This document shows, piece after piece, positions 46,760 to 57,216 of a stretch of 64,000 nt of DNA. Positions within the stretch are counted from its first letter, which is position 1. Each line of letters begins with the position of its first letter. The notes beneath the pieces were generated by a model. That model was not told the origin of the DNA. It saw only the letters and a program-made list of their open reading frames with translations, and searched no databases. The translations under genes and the position numbers were made by a program. The DNA comes from Porphyridium purpureum (taxonomy: Eukaryota; Rhodophyta; Bangiophyceae; Porphyridiales; Porphyridiaceae): contig VRMN01000003.1 of NCBI GenBank assembly GCA_008690995.1, positions 62,001 through 126,000 of the forward strand. Direction: 5' to 3'.

Positions 46760-49258
46760 ATGTCGAGCAGCGCAAGTTCCACGAGTGGGAATGTCTTGGT
46801 GACAACGACCATCACAGGCGTGATTCTGGTCGTCGCGTTTCTCATCGTGCACGATGTGTTCCGCCGGATTTTCAAGCGAAACTACGAGTATCGGAGCTTG
46901 CTGAACAGTTACCTGGACTTTGTTGACTACAATGGGCGCCGCGTGTGGGTGCCTGATCGCACGCCGAATAAGTGGCCCCTGTCATGGATTCCGGCCACCT
47001 ACTCTGTCGAGATTTCAGACATTGCGACACACGTCTCGCTGGACGCTGCAGTGTATCTGCAGTTCTACAAATCGAGCGCGAGGCTCTACCTCATGATTGC
47101 CATTCTAACCTGCACCACGCTTATACCGGCGTATATGACAGGTGGGTACAAGGATCTTGACCCGGACGACCCGGCATACGTGGACGGCATTCTGATCACT
47201 ACCATGACCAACGTCGATCCGGGCAGTCGGTCGGTGCTGTGGCTCACCTTTCTGATGGAAGTTTTTGTCATGGCCACGGTGTACGCGTGGTACTACTATG
47301 ACTATGTCAAGTTCGCATGGCTCGCGCGCCGCAAATTTGCTCGCCGCACGCCTGAAAATTTTGCTGTGCTTGTGTCCGATATCCCTGATGAAATGCGCTC
47401 GGAAGAAGCTCTTTACGCGTTGTTTGACCGGCTCTATCCCGGTGAAGTGGCCAAGGTTTACTATTACACGGAGCGCTCGTACATTGATCGCATGAAAATA
47501 TTTTATCGCAAAGCGCTGGAGAAGAAAGAAAGGGCAATGTATGTTTGTGTACACAGCGCCAAGAAGCTCAAGGGGCAGCATCCAACGCAAAAGATTGGTG
47601 GAAATAAGTGCAAGTGCGGCTGCAAACGCAAAGTTCCTAAGGACGTCGTAGATCGTATCGAGTACTGGGGGGAAGAGCAGGAGCGGCTGTGGACATACAT
47701 ACACGAGGCGCAGCGTAATCCAGCGCCAGAAAAGTCGAAAGACACGGGCGGCGCTATTGTGATCTTCAACTCCATTCACACCGCTTCAATGGCTGCGCAG
47801 ACGCAATTATGGTACCGCAAAAGCGAGCTTGGCGTCATGCGCGCGCCGCAGCCGGCTGCAGTACGTTGGTGGAAGTTCAAAATGCCCTATCGGGCCAAGA
47901 TTCCGTGGTCGATCACCACTTTTTTCCTCAACGTTTTGATCATAATTGCGTACAGCCCGATTTCGTTATTTGTTTCAGCATTGTCGAGCATTCCGTCGCT
48001 GGTTCAGATTCCAGGTCTCGAGTGGCTCAGCTTCCTGCTCAGCTGGCCGCAATGGATCCTGAATTTGATCCAAGGTCTGGTTCCGCCTTTGCTTTTGGCG
48101 CTTTTTTCCGTGCTAATCTCGTTGCTCCAGCGTCTGATCATTACGCGCGGCCGACACTTCGGGCAGCAGGAGGTAGAGGACCGCCTGCGCAATTACTACA
48201 CAGCGTTTCTGTTTGTAGCGCACTTCTTCTACGTCCTCATCGGCGGTTCGGTCTTTGACCAGCTGTCGCTATTCTTTCAAACGGGCGAATTTGATTGGGA
48301 ACAGCTCGCCTCGGTTATTCCGGCGCAATCCATCTTTTTTATGAACTACGTACTTTACAATGCGTGTTTCAGTTTCCCGTACCTCTTTTCTGGCTTGGTA
48401 CGCCTGATGCAGCGCTGGTGGATCATCTACGGGCTCGTAGTGCTTCCCAAAACGGAGCGTGAATGGCGTCGCGTGGATGGAGGCATGAGTTCATTCTTTC
48501 TGTACTTCAAGTTCTATGGACTGGGAATGGTGGTGAACCTCATTTGCATTGTCTACTCAACAGTGGCACCTGTCATCAATCTGTTCGCGGTGCTCTACTT
48601 CACGCTGGCGTTCTGGGTGTGTAAGTATCAAATGTGCTTCACCCAGTACAATGCTTGGTCTGCGGAAGGCTACTATTTTCACGGTGTGTTCGCATTTAAT
48701 GTCGTGTCGCTGTTCATCAAGCAATTTTTCATGATCTTCTTGTTTACGCTGAACGGTGCGGCAGTACAGGCCACGCTCGAGGCCATCTTTTTCGTGTCCT
48801 CAATTGCTATATTTACCGTGATTCGTTCGCGCTTTGGAAGGATTAGTCGTTACGGTTCCATTGCGTCAATTTTTGACAGCTACGGAAAGACAATTGGGGC
48901 TGAAGATTATTTGCCGAAGCGGTATCTGAAGGCGTACATTCCTCCATCACTGCAGAGGCTGCCCGACCCATACGACTTGAGCGGCTTAACCGCCGAAGAG
49001 GCCGAAGCACACGGTCTTGATCTCGAGTTCAAGAACAACGTGCACGATCCGCAGTATGGCACTCGGCTAACTCGCGACGAGCATGGCTGCCCCTTGGAGA
49101 AACTAGAACGAAAACTGGATGATCCGGAGGAGGATGCAGGCGTGCTTATCACTGACTATACCTTGGATCCTGCGAGTGCACCGAGGAGTCAGCCATCATC
49201 CAAGACGCAATCCGCTGTCATGGCCAAGATACCATCCAAGATTGAAGACGAGAAATGA
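46760..49258 (+). CDS. OSCA/CSC1/TMEM63-type osmosensitive cation channel
   Basis: The protein has 832 residues with about ten to eleven transmembrane helices. The N-terminal extracellular helix (VTTTITGVILVVAFLIV), a cytosolic RRM-like domain (FAVLVSDIPDEMRSEEAL), and the channel core (KIPWSITTFFLNVLIIIAY; LLSWPQWILNLIQGL; FFMNYVLYNACFSFPYLF; CIVYSTVAPVINLFAVLYF) match OSCA/TMEM63 mechanosensitive and osmosensitive channels, relatives of anoctamins. The cytosolic loop has an unusual Cys cluster (KCKCGCKRKV, about 288-298). The acidic C-terminal tail is likely regulatory. Start: first ATG; a GTG is three codons upstream. Confidence 0.93.
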   Translation: MSSSASSTSGNVLVTTTITGVILVVAFLIVHDVFRRIFKRNYEYRSLLNSYLDFVDYNGRRVWVPDRTPNKWPLSWIPATYSVEISDIATHVSLDAAVYLQFYKSSARLYLMIAILTCTTLIPAYMTGGYKDLDPDDPAYVDGILITTMTNVDPGSRSVLWLTFLMEVFVMATVYAWYYYDYVKFAWLARRKFARRTPENFAVLVSDIPDEMRSEEALYALFDRLYPGEVAKVYYYTERSYIDRMKIFYRKALEKKERAMYVCVHSAKKLKGQHPTQKIGGNKCKCGCKRKVPKDVVDRIEYWGEEQERLWTYIHEAQRNPAPEKSKDTGGAIVIFNSIHTASMAAQTQLWYRKSELGVMRAPQPAAVRWWKFKMPYRAKIPWSITTFFLNVLIIIAYSPISLFVSALSSIPSLVQIPGLEWLSFLLSWPQWILNLIQGLVPPLLLALFSVLISLLQRLIITRGRHFGQQEVEDRLRNYYTAFLFVAHFFYVLIGGSVFDQLSLFFQTGEFDWEQLASVIPAQSIFFMNYVLYNACFSFPYLFSGLVRLMQRWWIIYGLVVLPKTEREWRRVDGGMSSFFLYFKFYGLGMVVNLICIVYSTVAPVINLFAVLYFTLAFWVCKYQMCFTQYNAWSAEGYYFHGVFAFNVVSLFIKQFFMIFLFTLNGAAVQATLEAIFFVSSIAIFTVIRSRFGRISRYGSIASIFDSYGKTIGAEDYLPKRYLKAYIPPSLQRLPDPYDLSGLTAEEAEAHGLDLEFKNNVHDPQYGTRLTRDEHGCPLEKLERKLDDPEEDAGVLITDYTLDPASAPRSQPSSKTQSAVMAKIPSKIEDEK

Positions 49259-49993
49259 GATGCCAGTGCCTGACGCCTTGTGTCCGTATGGCTCCGGATG
49301 CTAGACAAGTGGATGGTTTGAAAGCCTCATGGGATTGCTCAATTTCAGACGGACGGCCTCATCCTTTTACCATGCTGGACAAGACTTGGAAGAATGACAC
49401 GGTCGCCGCCGTGTCACGGTTGCATGCGAAACTGGGGCCGCAGCGCTCTGACTTGCACCACTTGGTACGGAACTCTCCACAACGAGATGGTTGGGAGGGC
49501 CTATGCGCATCCTAGTTGACCACAGTCTCGATCCAGCAAAACGGGCAACGCTTGATGATCATGTGTTCCGGCATACGCACAGCAAACCTCAAGTCCTTGA
49601 AGAAAAGTGAGAAACTCCTTGGTCGCTGGCTTGTGCGGCCCGTGTCCAGTGTCCAGTGTCCACGTCTCCATTGCCCACCATGAAAATAAAATCGCTCTCT
49701 GAATCAGATGCCTACGCTATGGTGCGCACATCACACACAGTTTCCCAATATAAGCGCGTCTTGCCACATTAGCGCCCAGCGCAGCATGACGCCCAGCTCG
49801 CGCGTCACGTCTCGCCGGGCAAGGCGCAAGCTGGCCGTCCGCTTTCGTTTACGTATCGTCCTTGGACCGTGCGACGCGCCACCGCCTATCAATGCGCATT
49901 TCCGGGCGCCCATCAACCGAAACTGGCGCCCCATGGACGAACCAAGCGCAGCAGAAACACGAGGCTCGACGGCCATATCGCCTGGCGCGATTT
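49259..49993. other. Intergenic region, 0.73 kb
   Basis: The region follows the channel gene and precedes the candidate two-intron gene. A plus-strand frame of 86 codons right after the channel stop looks like chance. Nothing else recognised. Confidence 0.4.
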
Positions 49994-50485
49994 TCACGTC
50001 TCTCTGTCAGCCTCACGTCGCGCCATGGCGGCTGATTGAAGCCGTAATGGACCTTCGACAAACATGAGCGCAAAGTGCGCAGCGACTGAAAGCGCCTCGC
50101 TTTCCGTGAACGCATCACTGTCTTCGATCTTGGGCCCCTTGCGAGCCAACATGTCGCAGAAGAATTCGCGCGCATCGTCCTGCAGCTCTGCATTATGTGC
50201 AGCTTCGTCACGCACGCCCATCTTTGTATACGTATGCATGACGGGTCAACTACTCGACACACCTCTTCCCAAGCTGTATCGGAGACATGATCCGAGGCGT
50301 GGACGCCCAGCTTGACGCCCAACTCTTGCTGGAGCACATTGACGCTGGGCGCGGAAAGGAGACACGCATAGTCGGCTGAGTTATATCAGCATGAGCTGCT
50401 CGTTTCCGTTTGCGCCGTCATTATTGAATATTCGTGCATCCTGTTCCATGTGCTGTTCTATACCACGGGCGCCCATCGCACCCAT
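49994..50485 (-). CDS. Candidate small two-intron gene, unknown product
   Basis: Three adjacent minus-strand stretches look protein-coding. Their frames join through two GT-AG introns: exons 50464-50485, 50263-50375 and 49994-50221, introns of 88 and 41 bases. The result would have 120 residues (start MGAMGAR, then ADYACLLSAPSVNVLQQELG; end READRET). The first intron has CTGAT 12-16 bases before its AG. The encoded text is acidic and well mixed, unlike shadow frames, but no family is recognised and the short second intron is unusual. It lies head-to-head with the UBX gene. Confidence 0.3.
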
Positions 50486-50601
50486 GCCAAACTTGAACGT
50501 CAGTCGATCTTCCACTGCCCGACCTTGTCCAGTGCGGCAAGCGATAACTGTGAGTGTCGGAAGGATTGGACGGTTGATGAGGTCTTGTGCGACCTGGGAG
50601 C

Positions 50602-52041
50602 ATGGATGCGCCCGGAATGGAAGAGCACGCGTCAGGGCGCGTGCGGGTCGACCCGCCAAGCGTCCGCGACGCAGTGCGGCTGGCGATGACACAGAATAAG
50701 CTCTTGGTGGTGTATGCGGACATGCAGTCCGAGCTCTGTTCTGATTTTCGCGAGCAAGTGTGGGACCGCGTGAGCGACCGAGACGGATTTGTGTTCGTGC
50801 GAGTAGTTGATGGTGCGCAGGATGCGCTGTTTCTGAGGCAAACATTTCCGCCTGCTGGTGAGATGAGCGAGGCAGATGCCTCCCGAGTGCTCGTGATCGG
50901 ACCCTCCGGTCGGGTGTTGAGCGAATACAAACTATCTACCGAGAATGCGAGAGACGAATCTTTATTTCAGCGTGAGTTGAGCAACGCGCAAGCTTCCTAC
51001 ATGGCCATGCTTTTGGTGGCTGCCTCGGCGTCAGCAGCAGCTGTGGCGCCAGCGCCAACGTCAACGTCAACGTCAGGATCAGCATCCGGACAGGACAGGA
51101 GCCAAGCGCAGTCCGCAACATCAGAAGCAAGGTATATGGAAAGTGTGATTTCTGCGCCAGCACCGTCGCCAACTGATTTTTCAGGGATGCCGCTTGAACC
51201 TGCGGTCCTCCCGGCCGAATGTGGCAACGCCCCTCCTGCCGAACAGACCGTTTTAGAGTCACAGAGCGCGTCGCGTCGGGATCAAGCCCGGCAGCGCGTG
51301 GGTGCACTTCAAGCCGCCAAGCAGGCGGAGAGAGAACGATTGCAACGGCAAATTGAAGCCGACCGACGCGAGCGCTTGTCCCGATCTTCCGTCGGGCGAA
51401 AGGTGCCAGCAAGTATTGATGCTGAGCCTGCATCAAATTCCGGCAGAGAATCACGCGAGCAAGACACGCGTATTGCTCTTCGCCTTCCGAGCGGGCAAAC
51501 AATCACAGCAGTATTGCCCGACAGCAGCAGAGTGCAGTCGCTACAGAGCCTCGTCAAGCGGGAAAATGGCCTTTCTCGATTCCGGCTTGTAAAGATGGGT
51601 ATTGATCGCCAGGTGCTAGGCGATCCATTCAAAACCCTTCGAGAAGTAGGCCTTACACCAAGCGCTGTGGTGCTCGTTGTACAGGACCAAGCAGAGACCT
51701 CCGCTCTGCGAAATCTGGTGTCAAAATTGAGTGACTGGTTCTATACGTTTGTTAATTTCATGCGCACCCGTATGGGTGCAAATGTACCCAGTGCAGCACG
51801 CGACACTGGCCCAGGCTCCAGCTCTGCTCCACCCAAACGACCGGCGCAGTCCGCCAAGCCCGGTTCGAGCCGGCGTTTTATGACTGTTGCGGACCTGCAG
51901 GCGAGCGAAAGCAACGCACAAGCCAGACCAGCGAAGCCGCCTCGCGCCGATGGCAAGGACCCAGCACCATTTTACAACGGAAATTCCACTGTGGGGATGA
52001 ATCGCGGCGACGAGGATGATGAAACGAAAGAGAACAAGTAA
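50602..52041 (+). CDS. UBX-domain protein, UBXN4-like p97/Cdc48 adaptor
   Basis: The protein has 479 residues from the first ATG. Residues about 15-120 form a thioredoxin-like region (AVRLAMTQNKLLVVYADMQS; RVLVIGPSGRVLSEYKL), as in UBXN4/erasin. A Ser/Ala-rich linker and a basic coiled coil (ARQRVGALQAAKQAERERL) follow. The UBX domain runs from about 290 to 370 (TRIALRLPSGQTITAVL; FRLVKMGIDRQVLGDPFKTL). UBX domains bind the Cdc48/p97 ATPase, and UBXN4 works in ER-associated degradation. The membrane segment of animal UBXN4 is only weakly suggested here (DWFYTFVNFMRT). The tail is disordered and acidic. An AATAAA-like signal follows. Confidence 0.85.
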   Translation: MDAPGMEEHASGRVRVDPPSVRDAVRLAMTQNKLLVVYADMQSELCSDFREQVWDRVSDRDGFVFVRVVDGAQDALFLRQTFPPAGEMSEADASRVLVIGPSGRVLSEYKLSTENARDESLFQRELSNAQASYMAMLLVAASASAAAVAPAPTSTSTSGSASGQDRSQAQSATSEARYMESVISAPAPSPTDFSGMPLEPAVLPAECGNAPPAEQTVLESQSASRRDQARQRVGALQAAKQAERERLQRQIEADRRERLSRSSVGRKVPASIDAEPASNSGRESREQDTRIALRLPSGQTITAVLPDSSRVQSLQSLVKRENGLSRFRLVKMGIDRQVLGDPFKTLREVGLTPSAVVLVVQDQAETSALRNLVSKLSDWFYTFVNFMRTRMGANVPSAARDTGPGSSSAPPKRPAQSAKPGSSRRFMTVADLQASESNAQARPAKPPRADGKDPAPFYNGNSTVGMNRGDEDDETKENK

Positions 52042-52152
52042 CCCAACAAACAAGATAAATTTCTTTGTGACTGCGACACGTTCAAAATATAACCCAGCGT
52101 AGGCACGGTCGTCAATCAGAAAAGGTGCGTGTGTCTGTTCTTGAGGCTTGAA

Positions 52153-52530
52153 ATGGGCCAGCCGCTTTCGCTGATCATGAGCGGCGACTGCCGCTTGCGC
52201 TTCAACGTGCCGGAGAAGGGCGCCAAGAAGGTAAGTAGACCCAAAAACGTCGAAGCAGAGGCGTGTATCATGGCGAAGGACATCTTCGGGAAACCCAGGT
52301 TTTGCGCGACTGCGGTGAAACCGACAAGGCAAGCAGCGTGCGCAAGCGCGTGTGAGGATGCGTGCGATACAATCGCGGGAGAACTCAAACAGTTTGCCGA
52401 CATTGGTGCCAAACTGGCGTTCTCGAAACGCACATTTTCGAAAACTTGCTCGCGCGAGTGCTCGCAATCATGCAATCAGCCGGATCCGCGCGTCTCAAGC
52501 ACTTCTTTCCAGAGACGATTCCCGCGCTAA
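52153..52530 (+). CDS. Small Cys-rich protein with two Cx3C-type clusters
   Basis: The protein has 125 residues starting MGQPLSLIM. Two clusters stand out: CASACEDACD (CxxxCxxC) and CSRECSQSC (CxxxCxxxC), about 35 residues apart. Such paired cysteines occur in twin-Cys mitochondrial proteins and in several plastid proteins of unknown role. A frame eight codons longer is possible. The sequence contains a perfect donor (gtaagt near 52231), so part of it may be intronic. The opposite-strand frame of similar length is less protein-like. No family recognised. Confidence 0.45.
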   Translation: MGQPLSLIMSGDCRLRFNVPEKGAKKVSRPKNVEAEACIMAKDIFGKPRFCATAVKPTRQAACASACEDACDTIAGELKQFADIGAKLAFSKRTFSKTCSRECSQSCNQPDPRVSSTSFQRRFPR

Positions 52531-52603
52531 TTGCTGCGTGGCTCCATGCAGTCAGTACGTCAAGTATTTACATTAAAATGGCTGATCAACTTGGCGGCGA
52601 TGT

Positions 52604-55600
52604 CTATGCGATCTCCATGTATGCCGCACCTCCAAGGGGTCTAATCACGGCCATTTCTGGAATGACATGGAATGGCCGAGCATCGCCAGCAGTTAGACTG
52701 GGCTCGTTCTCAAACCACCTGCAAATGCACTCTTGCACGGTAGCGCAGTCCGCAGACGACACGGCGGTTAGCAATCCAGCACTTGTCATTTCAGCATTGA
52801 ACGTGAGCGTTGAGCATGGGACACGGACATTGCAAAACTCGCTCTGAATGTGGGATCGGAGCTCGTTAATGACAGTCATAGTTCCGCGCGCGGCCTCGTT
52901 CGCGCCAAATTGCTCGAAAATCGCGTATTCCGTGTTCATGAGATCAAAGAACGCTGGAAGACGACCCTGTTCATCGGTGCACCACTTGTCCAGGGCACTA
53001 AAAAAACGGCACGAGTGAACCAAAAATTTGCCGAGCGGTAGTGGCGCGGCTTCGGTTGTCGCATGATCCACACCAGCCAATCCAAAATAAGTTATAAGCT
53101 CGGCAGCTGACATTCCTAAATTCCATTCATCTGCAATCTGTCGCGGACTCAACTGCGCGTGTGCAGGAATCACCGCCAACACCTTACTTAAAAGAGACTC
53201 ATACACTTTCGCACCAGAGCAGCCGTCGTCAGAAGTAGTAGCCTTCTTTCCTTTGTATAACAAGGTCTTCAGAACCTCACCAAGCATGACATTCTGATTC
53301 CGCCAGACGCCTAGATTCAAATGCTCCATCAGTATGCATGCAATAAGACAACCCATCGGTTTCAGGGTGCTAATCAGCATGCTCTGTACCAGATCCGCAA
53401 GTGAATTCTTTCCAGGCACGGGGGCGATACATCCTTCCAAGTTGGTCAACAAGAAACAGTATTTGGAGTCCCATCTCTTGCCGGAGAGCAATGACAGCGG
53501 CGAACCAACTGCTGAAGTCCCGTAGCGAGAAAACATTGCACCCTGGCCAAACGCTCCTTCGAGACAAAAGGTGGTGAGGCCGTGATGCGCAAGGTCGTTA
53601 CGTGGCATCAAAATGCGCGCTGCGTCGAGCCGCGGAAGGAACCAATCATTCATGACCGCGTACGCGAGTCCTATCAGAAGTTGAAACGAAAAGTCCATTC
53701 CAAGGATTTTAGCGATGGGACAGCTTCCTAGGTGGCTCACATTGCATTCACATACATTGCTTTCAACAACCATACGCCCCTGACGAACGTCTGCAACACG
53801 CATGCCGTGCAAAAGATTAAACTTTCGCCACGCGAGCCACGCGAGCTCACTGATCGCGCCGCTCGCCGGCGCGCCATTCTCGCGCACAAGCGTCGCGCTC
53901 CCTCGAAAAAGATCTAAATCCATCGCGATCTCTGCGGGTCCATGTTTCGTACGACCAGGCGAGCCATCGTGCACAGAATCACCGGTAGCCACGCGAACGT
54001 CTGTGGATGTCACAGCCTCCACGGCTCGCGACAATGCAGCGAGCACATGCTGGCCCGTGGCAAATCCGACGGAATCGAAGCCGAGTGTACTGTGCATGAG
54101 GCTGCCAAGCGCACAAACAGAGCCAGGAACGCGAAGGACGTATTTGGGTGGTGCATCAAATTCCAACTGAAAGCGCAATTGAACAACAGCGACGTGGTTC
54201 AACAAGTTCTCGCCCCAAACGGAAAAGTCAGGGTCGTTCGTGAAAATACGTTTGCTCTCTAGAGCGCCATCTCCGCCAAAGCACAACGCATGCGGACTTT
54301 GAACGGATGGCGTATACGACATGACGCGCGCCTTTCTTCTTATTTCCTTCCTGTTGGAAGCTGCGTCTGGATTCATCACAATTGTCTCAAACTGCCACAA
54401 GATGTGATCCCTGTCGTATTTTAACTTGCCTGATACCCCCTTGAGCCACTGGAACATATTCTTAGTAGCCTTTTCGTTCCAGTACATGTACGGGTATATT
54501 TTCCCTCTCTTAAAATGCTCCTTGTCATGATGAAAGTCGGCAAAGTCAATGGCAGGCAACACGTTGGGCCTCTTCTTGTTGTAAAGCTCAAAGAAAGGCT
54601 CGTCGAGTAGCAAGCCGAGCGCAGGAGCCTTCGGTACCGTAATATTTGTTTCCGTCCGCAGTGCCACGCGAATGGCCTCGATGGGCGCCTCGTCTCTTGC
54701 AACCAGAACGGCCAAGCCAACCATGTTGCGAATCTGATGCAAGATGAAGCTCTGACCAATCAAGCGAATTCGTAGAAGGCTGTCGGCAGATGGCCTGAAG
54801 CCGGAATCATGGAAGCAAATGGGTTCTGGATCACAGGCTACCGAAATGATGTAACGCACACCACTGCTATCCTCTACGGACATACGCTCGGTGAACTTGT
54901 GAAATGGATGGCTGCCTTCGTACAACGCAAGTATCTTGTTCAAATATTCTATTCGCGCCGGTAGATGCTCGGCAATCTGGCCCATGCTCATATCCGCAGC
55001 AGAAGGCAAGAGCACATGCACCGGAAGTAAGTACTCATATTTCCTCTTTGTGCACGACACGCGAGCACAGAACAAATGGGTCACCTCGCGGCATCCATAA
55101 ACGTGAATGTCGTCTGGCAGTACTCTGTTCAAATGATTCACCAAAAAGTCTGCATACGAATCGCTGAACTTGAATGGTGTCCGGAAGGCGACGACTTGCG
55201 CTGCTGCCGACACGCCTCGATCGGTTCGTGCAGCGCGAGACCACTCCAGTGCGAAATCCATCATTCCCGATCCGCGTACTTCCGGTAGCTCACCTAGCTG
55301 TCTCAGCGCATCGACGAGCACCTTTTCCACAGTGATGAGCTCAGCAGCTTGAATTTGAAAGCCATGATATTTTTCACCCAAGTAGCCGAGCATCAGGGCG
55401 ACTTTAGCTCGGCCCTTCTTGCGTCTTTTGGCAACACTTGTGATGCTTATTGCTTGATCATCATCTCCCTTTGCGGGCGCCCGCGCATCTCCAACCTCTT
55501 CTTTTGTCACAGAATCGACGCGTGCCCGTTTTGCGCGAACACTGTCGTCGATTTCTTGCTCGTACGCGCGCGTTGACAGCGCGAGCAGATCCTCTCCTGA

Positions 55601-55657
55601 GCTCGGCGCGGACGCCGCGTGGTGGCGCTTACCCAACAGCGACTGAATAAGCCCCAT
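52604..55657 (-). CDS. Pseudouridine synthase (TruA/PUS1-type) fused to a large unknown C-terminal region
   Basis: The protein has 1,017 residues from the first ATG; an upstream GTG would extend it to 56032. Residues about 85-370 are a TruA-fold enzyme: VALMLGYLGEKYHGFQIQ, the catalytic Asp in SRAARTDRGVSAAAQV, CARVSCTKRKYEYLL, SHPFHKFTERM, RIRLIGQSFILHQIRNMVGL. Eukaryotic PUS1/PUS3 isomerise uridines in tRNA and other RNAs. From about 500 onward is a region of about 500 residues that I cannot assign (for example NHVAVVQLRFQLEFDAPPKY; ISELAWLAWRKFNLLHGM; GMDFSFQLLIGLAYAVMND). TruA-family proteins are usually 300-550 residues, so the extension is a novelty or a fusion of two genes. No break is seen between the halves. 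Confidence 0.85.
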   Translation of the reverse strand: MGLIQSLLGKRHHAASAPSSGEDLLALSTRAYEQEIDDSVRAKRARVDSVTKEEVGDARAPAKGDDDQAISITSVAKRRKKGRAKVALMLGYLGEKYHGFQIQAAELITVEKVLVDALRQLGELPEVRGSGMMDFALEWSRAARTDRGVSAAAQVVAFRTPFKFSDSYADFLVNHLNRVLPDDIHVYGCREVTHLFCARVSCTKRKYEYLLPVHVLLPSAADMSMGQIAEHLPARIEYLNKILALYEGSHPFHKFTERMSVEDSSGVRYIISVACDPEPICFHDSGFRPSADSLLRIRLIGQSFILHQIRNMVGLAVLVARDEAPIEAIRVALRTETNITVPKAPALGLLLDEPFFELYNKKRPNVLPAIDFADFHHDKEHFKRGKIYPYMYWNEKATKNMFQWLKGVSGKLKYDRDHILWQFETIVMNPDAASNRKEIRRKARVMSYTPSVQSPHALCFGGDGALESKRIFTNDPDFSVWGENLLNHVAVVQLRFQLEFDAPPKYVLRVPGSVCALGSLMHSTLGFDSVGFATGQHVLAALSRAVEAVTSTDVRVATGDSVHDGSPGRTKHGPAEIAMDLDLFRGSATLVRENGAPASGAISELAWLAWRKFNLLHGMRVADVRQGRMVVESNVCECNVSHLGSCPIAKILGMDFSFQLLIGLAYAVMNDWFLPRLDAARILMPRNDLAHHGLTTFCLEGAFGQGAMFSRYGTSAVGSPLSLLSGKRWDSKYCFLLTNLEGCIAPVPGKNSLADLVQSMLISTLKPMGCLIACILMEHLNLGVWRNQNVMLGEVLKTLLYKGKKATTSDDGCSGAKVYESLLSKVLAVIPAHAQLSPRQIADEWNLGMSAAELITYFGLAGVDHATTEAAPLPLGKFLVHSCRFFSALDKWCTDEQGRLPAFFDLMNTEYAIFEQFGANEAARGTMTVINELRSHIQSEFCNVRVPCSTLTFNAEMTSAGLLTAVSSADCATVQECICRWFENEPSLTAGDARPFHVIPEMAVIRPLGGAAYMEIA

Positions 55658-57216
55658 TCCGGTGCTCTCTCGATCTCCTTCGGATGTCGTCCTCGCCGTC
55701 AGCCTTGGCTTCGAGGCTTCGGCGACAAAAGGAAATTGTCCGCACAGCTTGAGATTCGTTAGGCGAGCACGTCGGCGGTTGGAGCTTGGACGGGTGCGGG
55801 ATGGTGAATGTAAAACTCGAGGCCAGATACTTCTATTGTCGAACTGCTTGCGCCGAGTCAAAGGGAAGGATGTGCGAATGGAGGTGGCGGACGATTGCAA
55901 CTGGAGTGCTTGATGCTGGCCGCGAGCAGTTCGGCTTAGCGCCGTGTTTGCGGCTGCATCGGCGGGGCTAAATGCGATAGGTCGTTTAGTGGAACGGCGA
56001 GGCTCCTGCGTGCTGTTGCGAGGTGAAACCACGCGCGAGTTCTTGTTTGTTATCCGAACTGCGCACGGAGAAGATTGCGAGACGACACAGCGCTTACATT
56101 GTGAATATCACTTCAATAACACGTGGCATGCGATCCTCTGCCGTGAACGAGGGGGCCACCGAAGGGACTTATTCAGGTAATCAGGAAGTAGCACCTTGAA
56201 TGCGTGTTTCGTGTTGACAACATGGCGTATCTTTGATGTTTTCGAATCGGGAAGCCGCATGCAGACGCGGTATAGCATCAGAATTTGCGTGCTGCTGTTG
56301 ACTTCGTCATTTGGTGGCAATCAGCAATATCTTTGCTGGTACCATGCAGCAGATGCGAATGAGAGCGGTGCAAAGGGAAGATGATTGAGTGCTCCGGTTT
56401 CAGGAGCCTGCGGTAAACTTGACGCGTGTTTCCGTGTGCTGAGTGGAGATCGCATACACATGCATGTATAAAGCGAGGACGGACTGTTGCTTTGTACAGG
56501 CACTAAACTCAGACACCCTTCTTTTTCTCAAATAGAAATGCCCTCTTGACGGTGCCGCTGCGAATAGAACGACCGAGGCTGGCCGTGCCATATACTCCCA
56601 CTTTCAGTGACGGACACACACCCTATCCGTTCATTGAAACAACGCGTGTGGATCCTATTTTGTTCGGTATTTGAGGGCACGTGGACATGGGCTTGAACTG
56701 GTCTGATACGAACAACTTTCAGAATTAATGGGACAAAATTCATCATCACTCCGTGAAGATGCGCATAAATCTCGAAGTGCTCCAATATGAAGATTGCAAC
56801 CATCGAACATAGAAACAACAAACTGCCGGGTGCGGGTGCATGTCAACCGTGTGTTGCCCTTTAACCTGCCTCTCTGTCGAAATCTTCAGACCATTGTGCA
56901 AACTCAAGAACACACTTTAATTTTGACGGGCTAGTGTTCTTCAGAGCAGTGCCATTTGGTAAACATCTCCGACAGACAAGCTTGGATGACAGATACGAAA
57001 GATGACTTTGCAGAGCAGACAAAAGTTCAGAAGAGTTTGGTGGGAATAAGCGCTGGGTATTTCATGGACATGCGCAGCGCATATCGTTTTCTGGAAAAAC
57101 CAAGGGCTGTGAACTTGCCGTCCTCTAGGGAAGGGACTTCTCTGACACACAAATAATGCTCAGTTTTTACTTGGATCGTCTCTCTCTCTCTCTCGCTCGC
57201 TCGCGCTCTCTTGTGA
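55658..57216. other. Intergenic region, 1.56 kb
   Basis: It includes the 5' flank of the pseudouridine synthase and the 3' flank of the exonuclease. Frames are short. One minus-strand frame (56528-56821, 98 codons) is hydrophobic at its start but unsupported. A CT/CG microsatellite lies at about 57177-57210. Confidence 0.4.

Noticed and set aside
55658-56032. GTG-initiated N-terminal extension of the pseudouridine synthase
   Set aside because: It has no ATG and is low-complexity. It could still be coding if an upstream exon exists, but nothing supports one.
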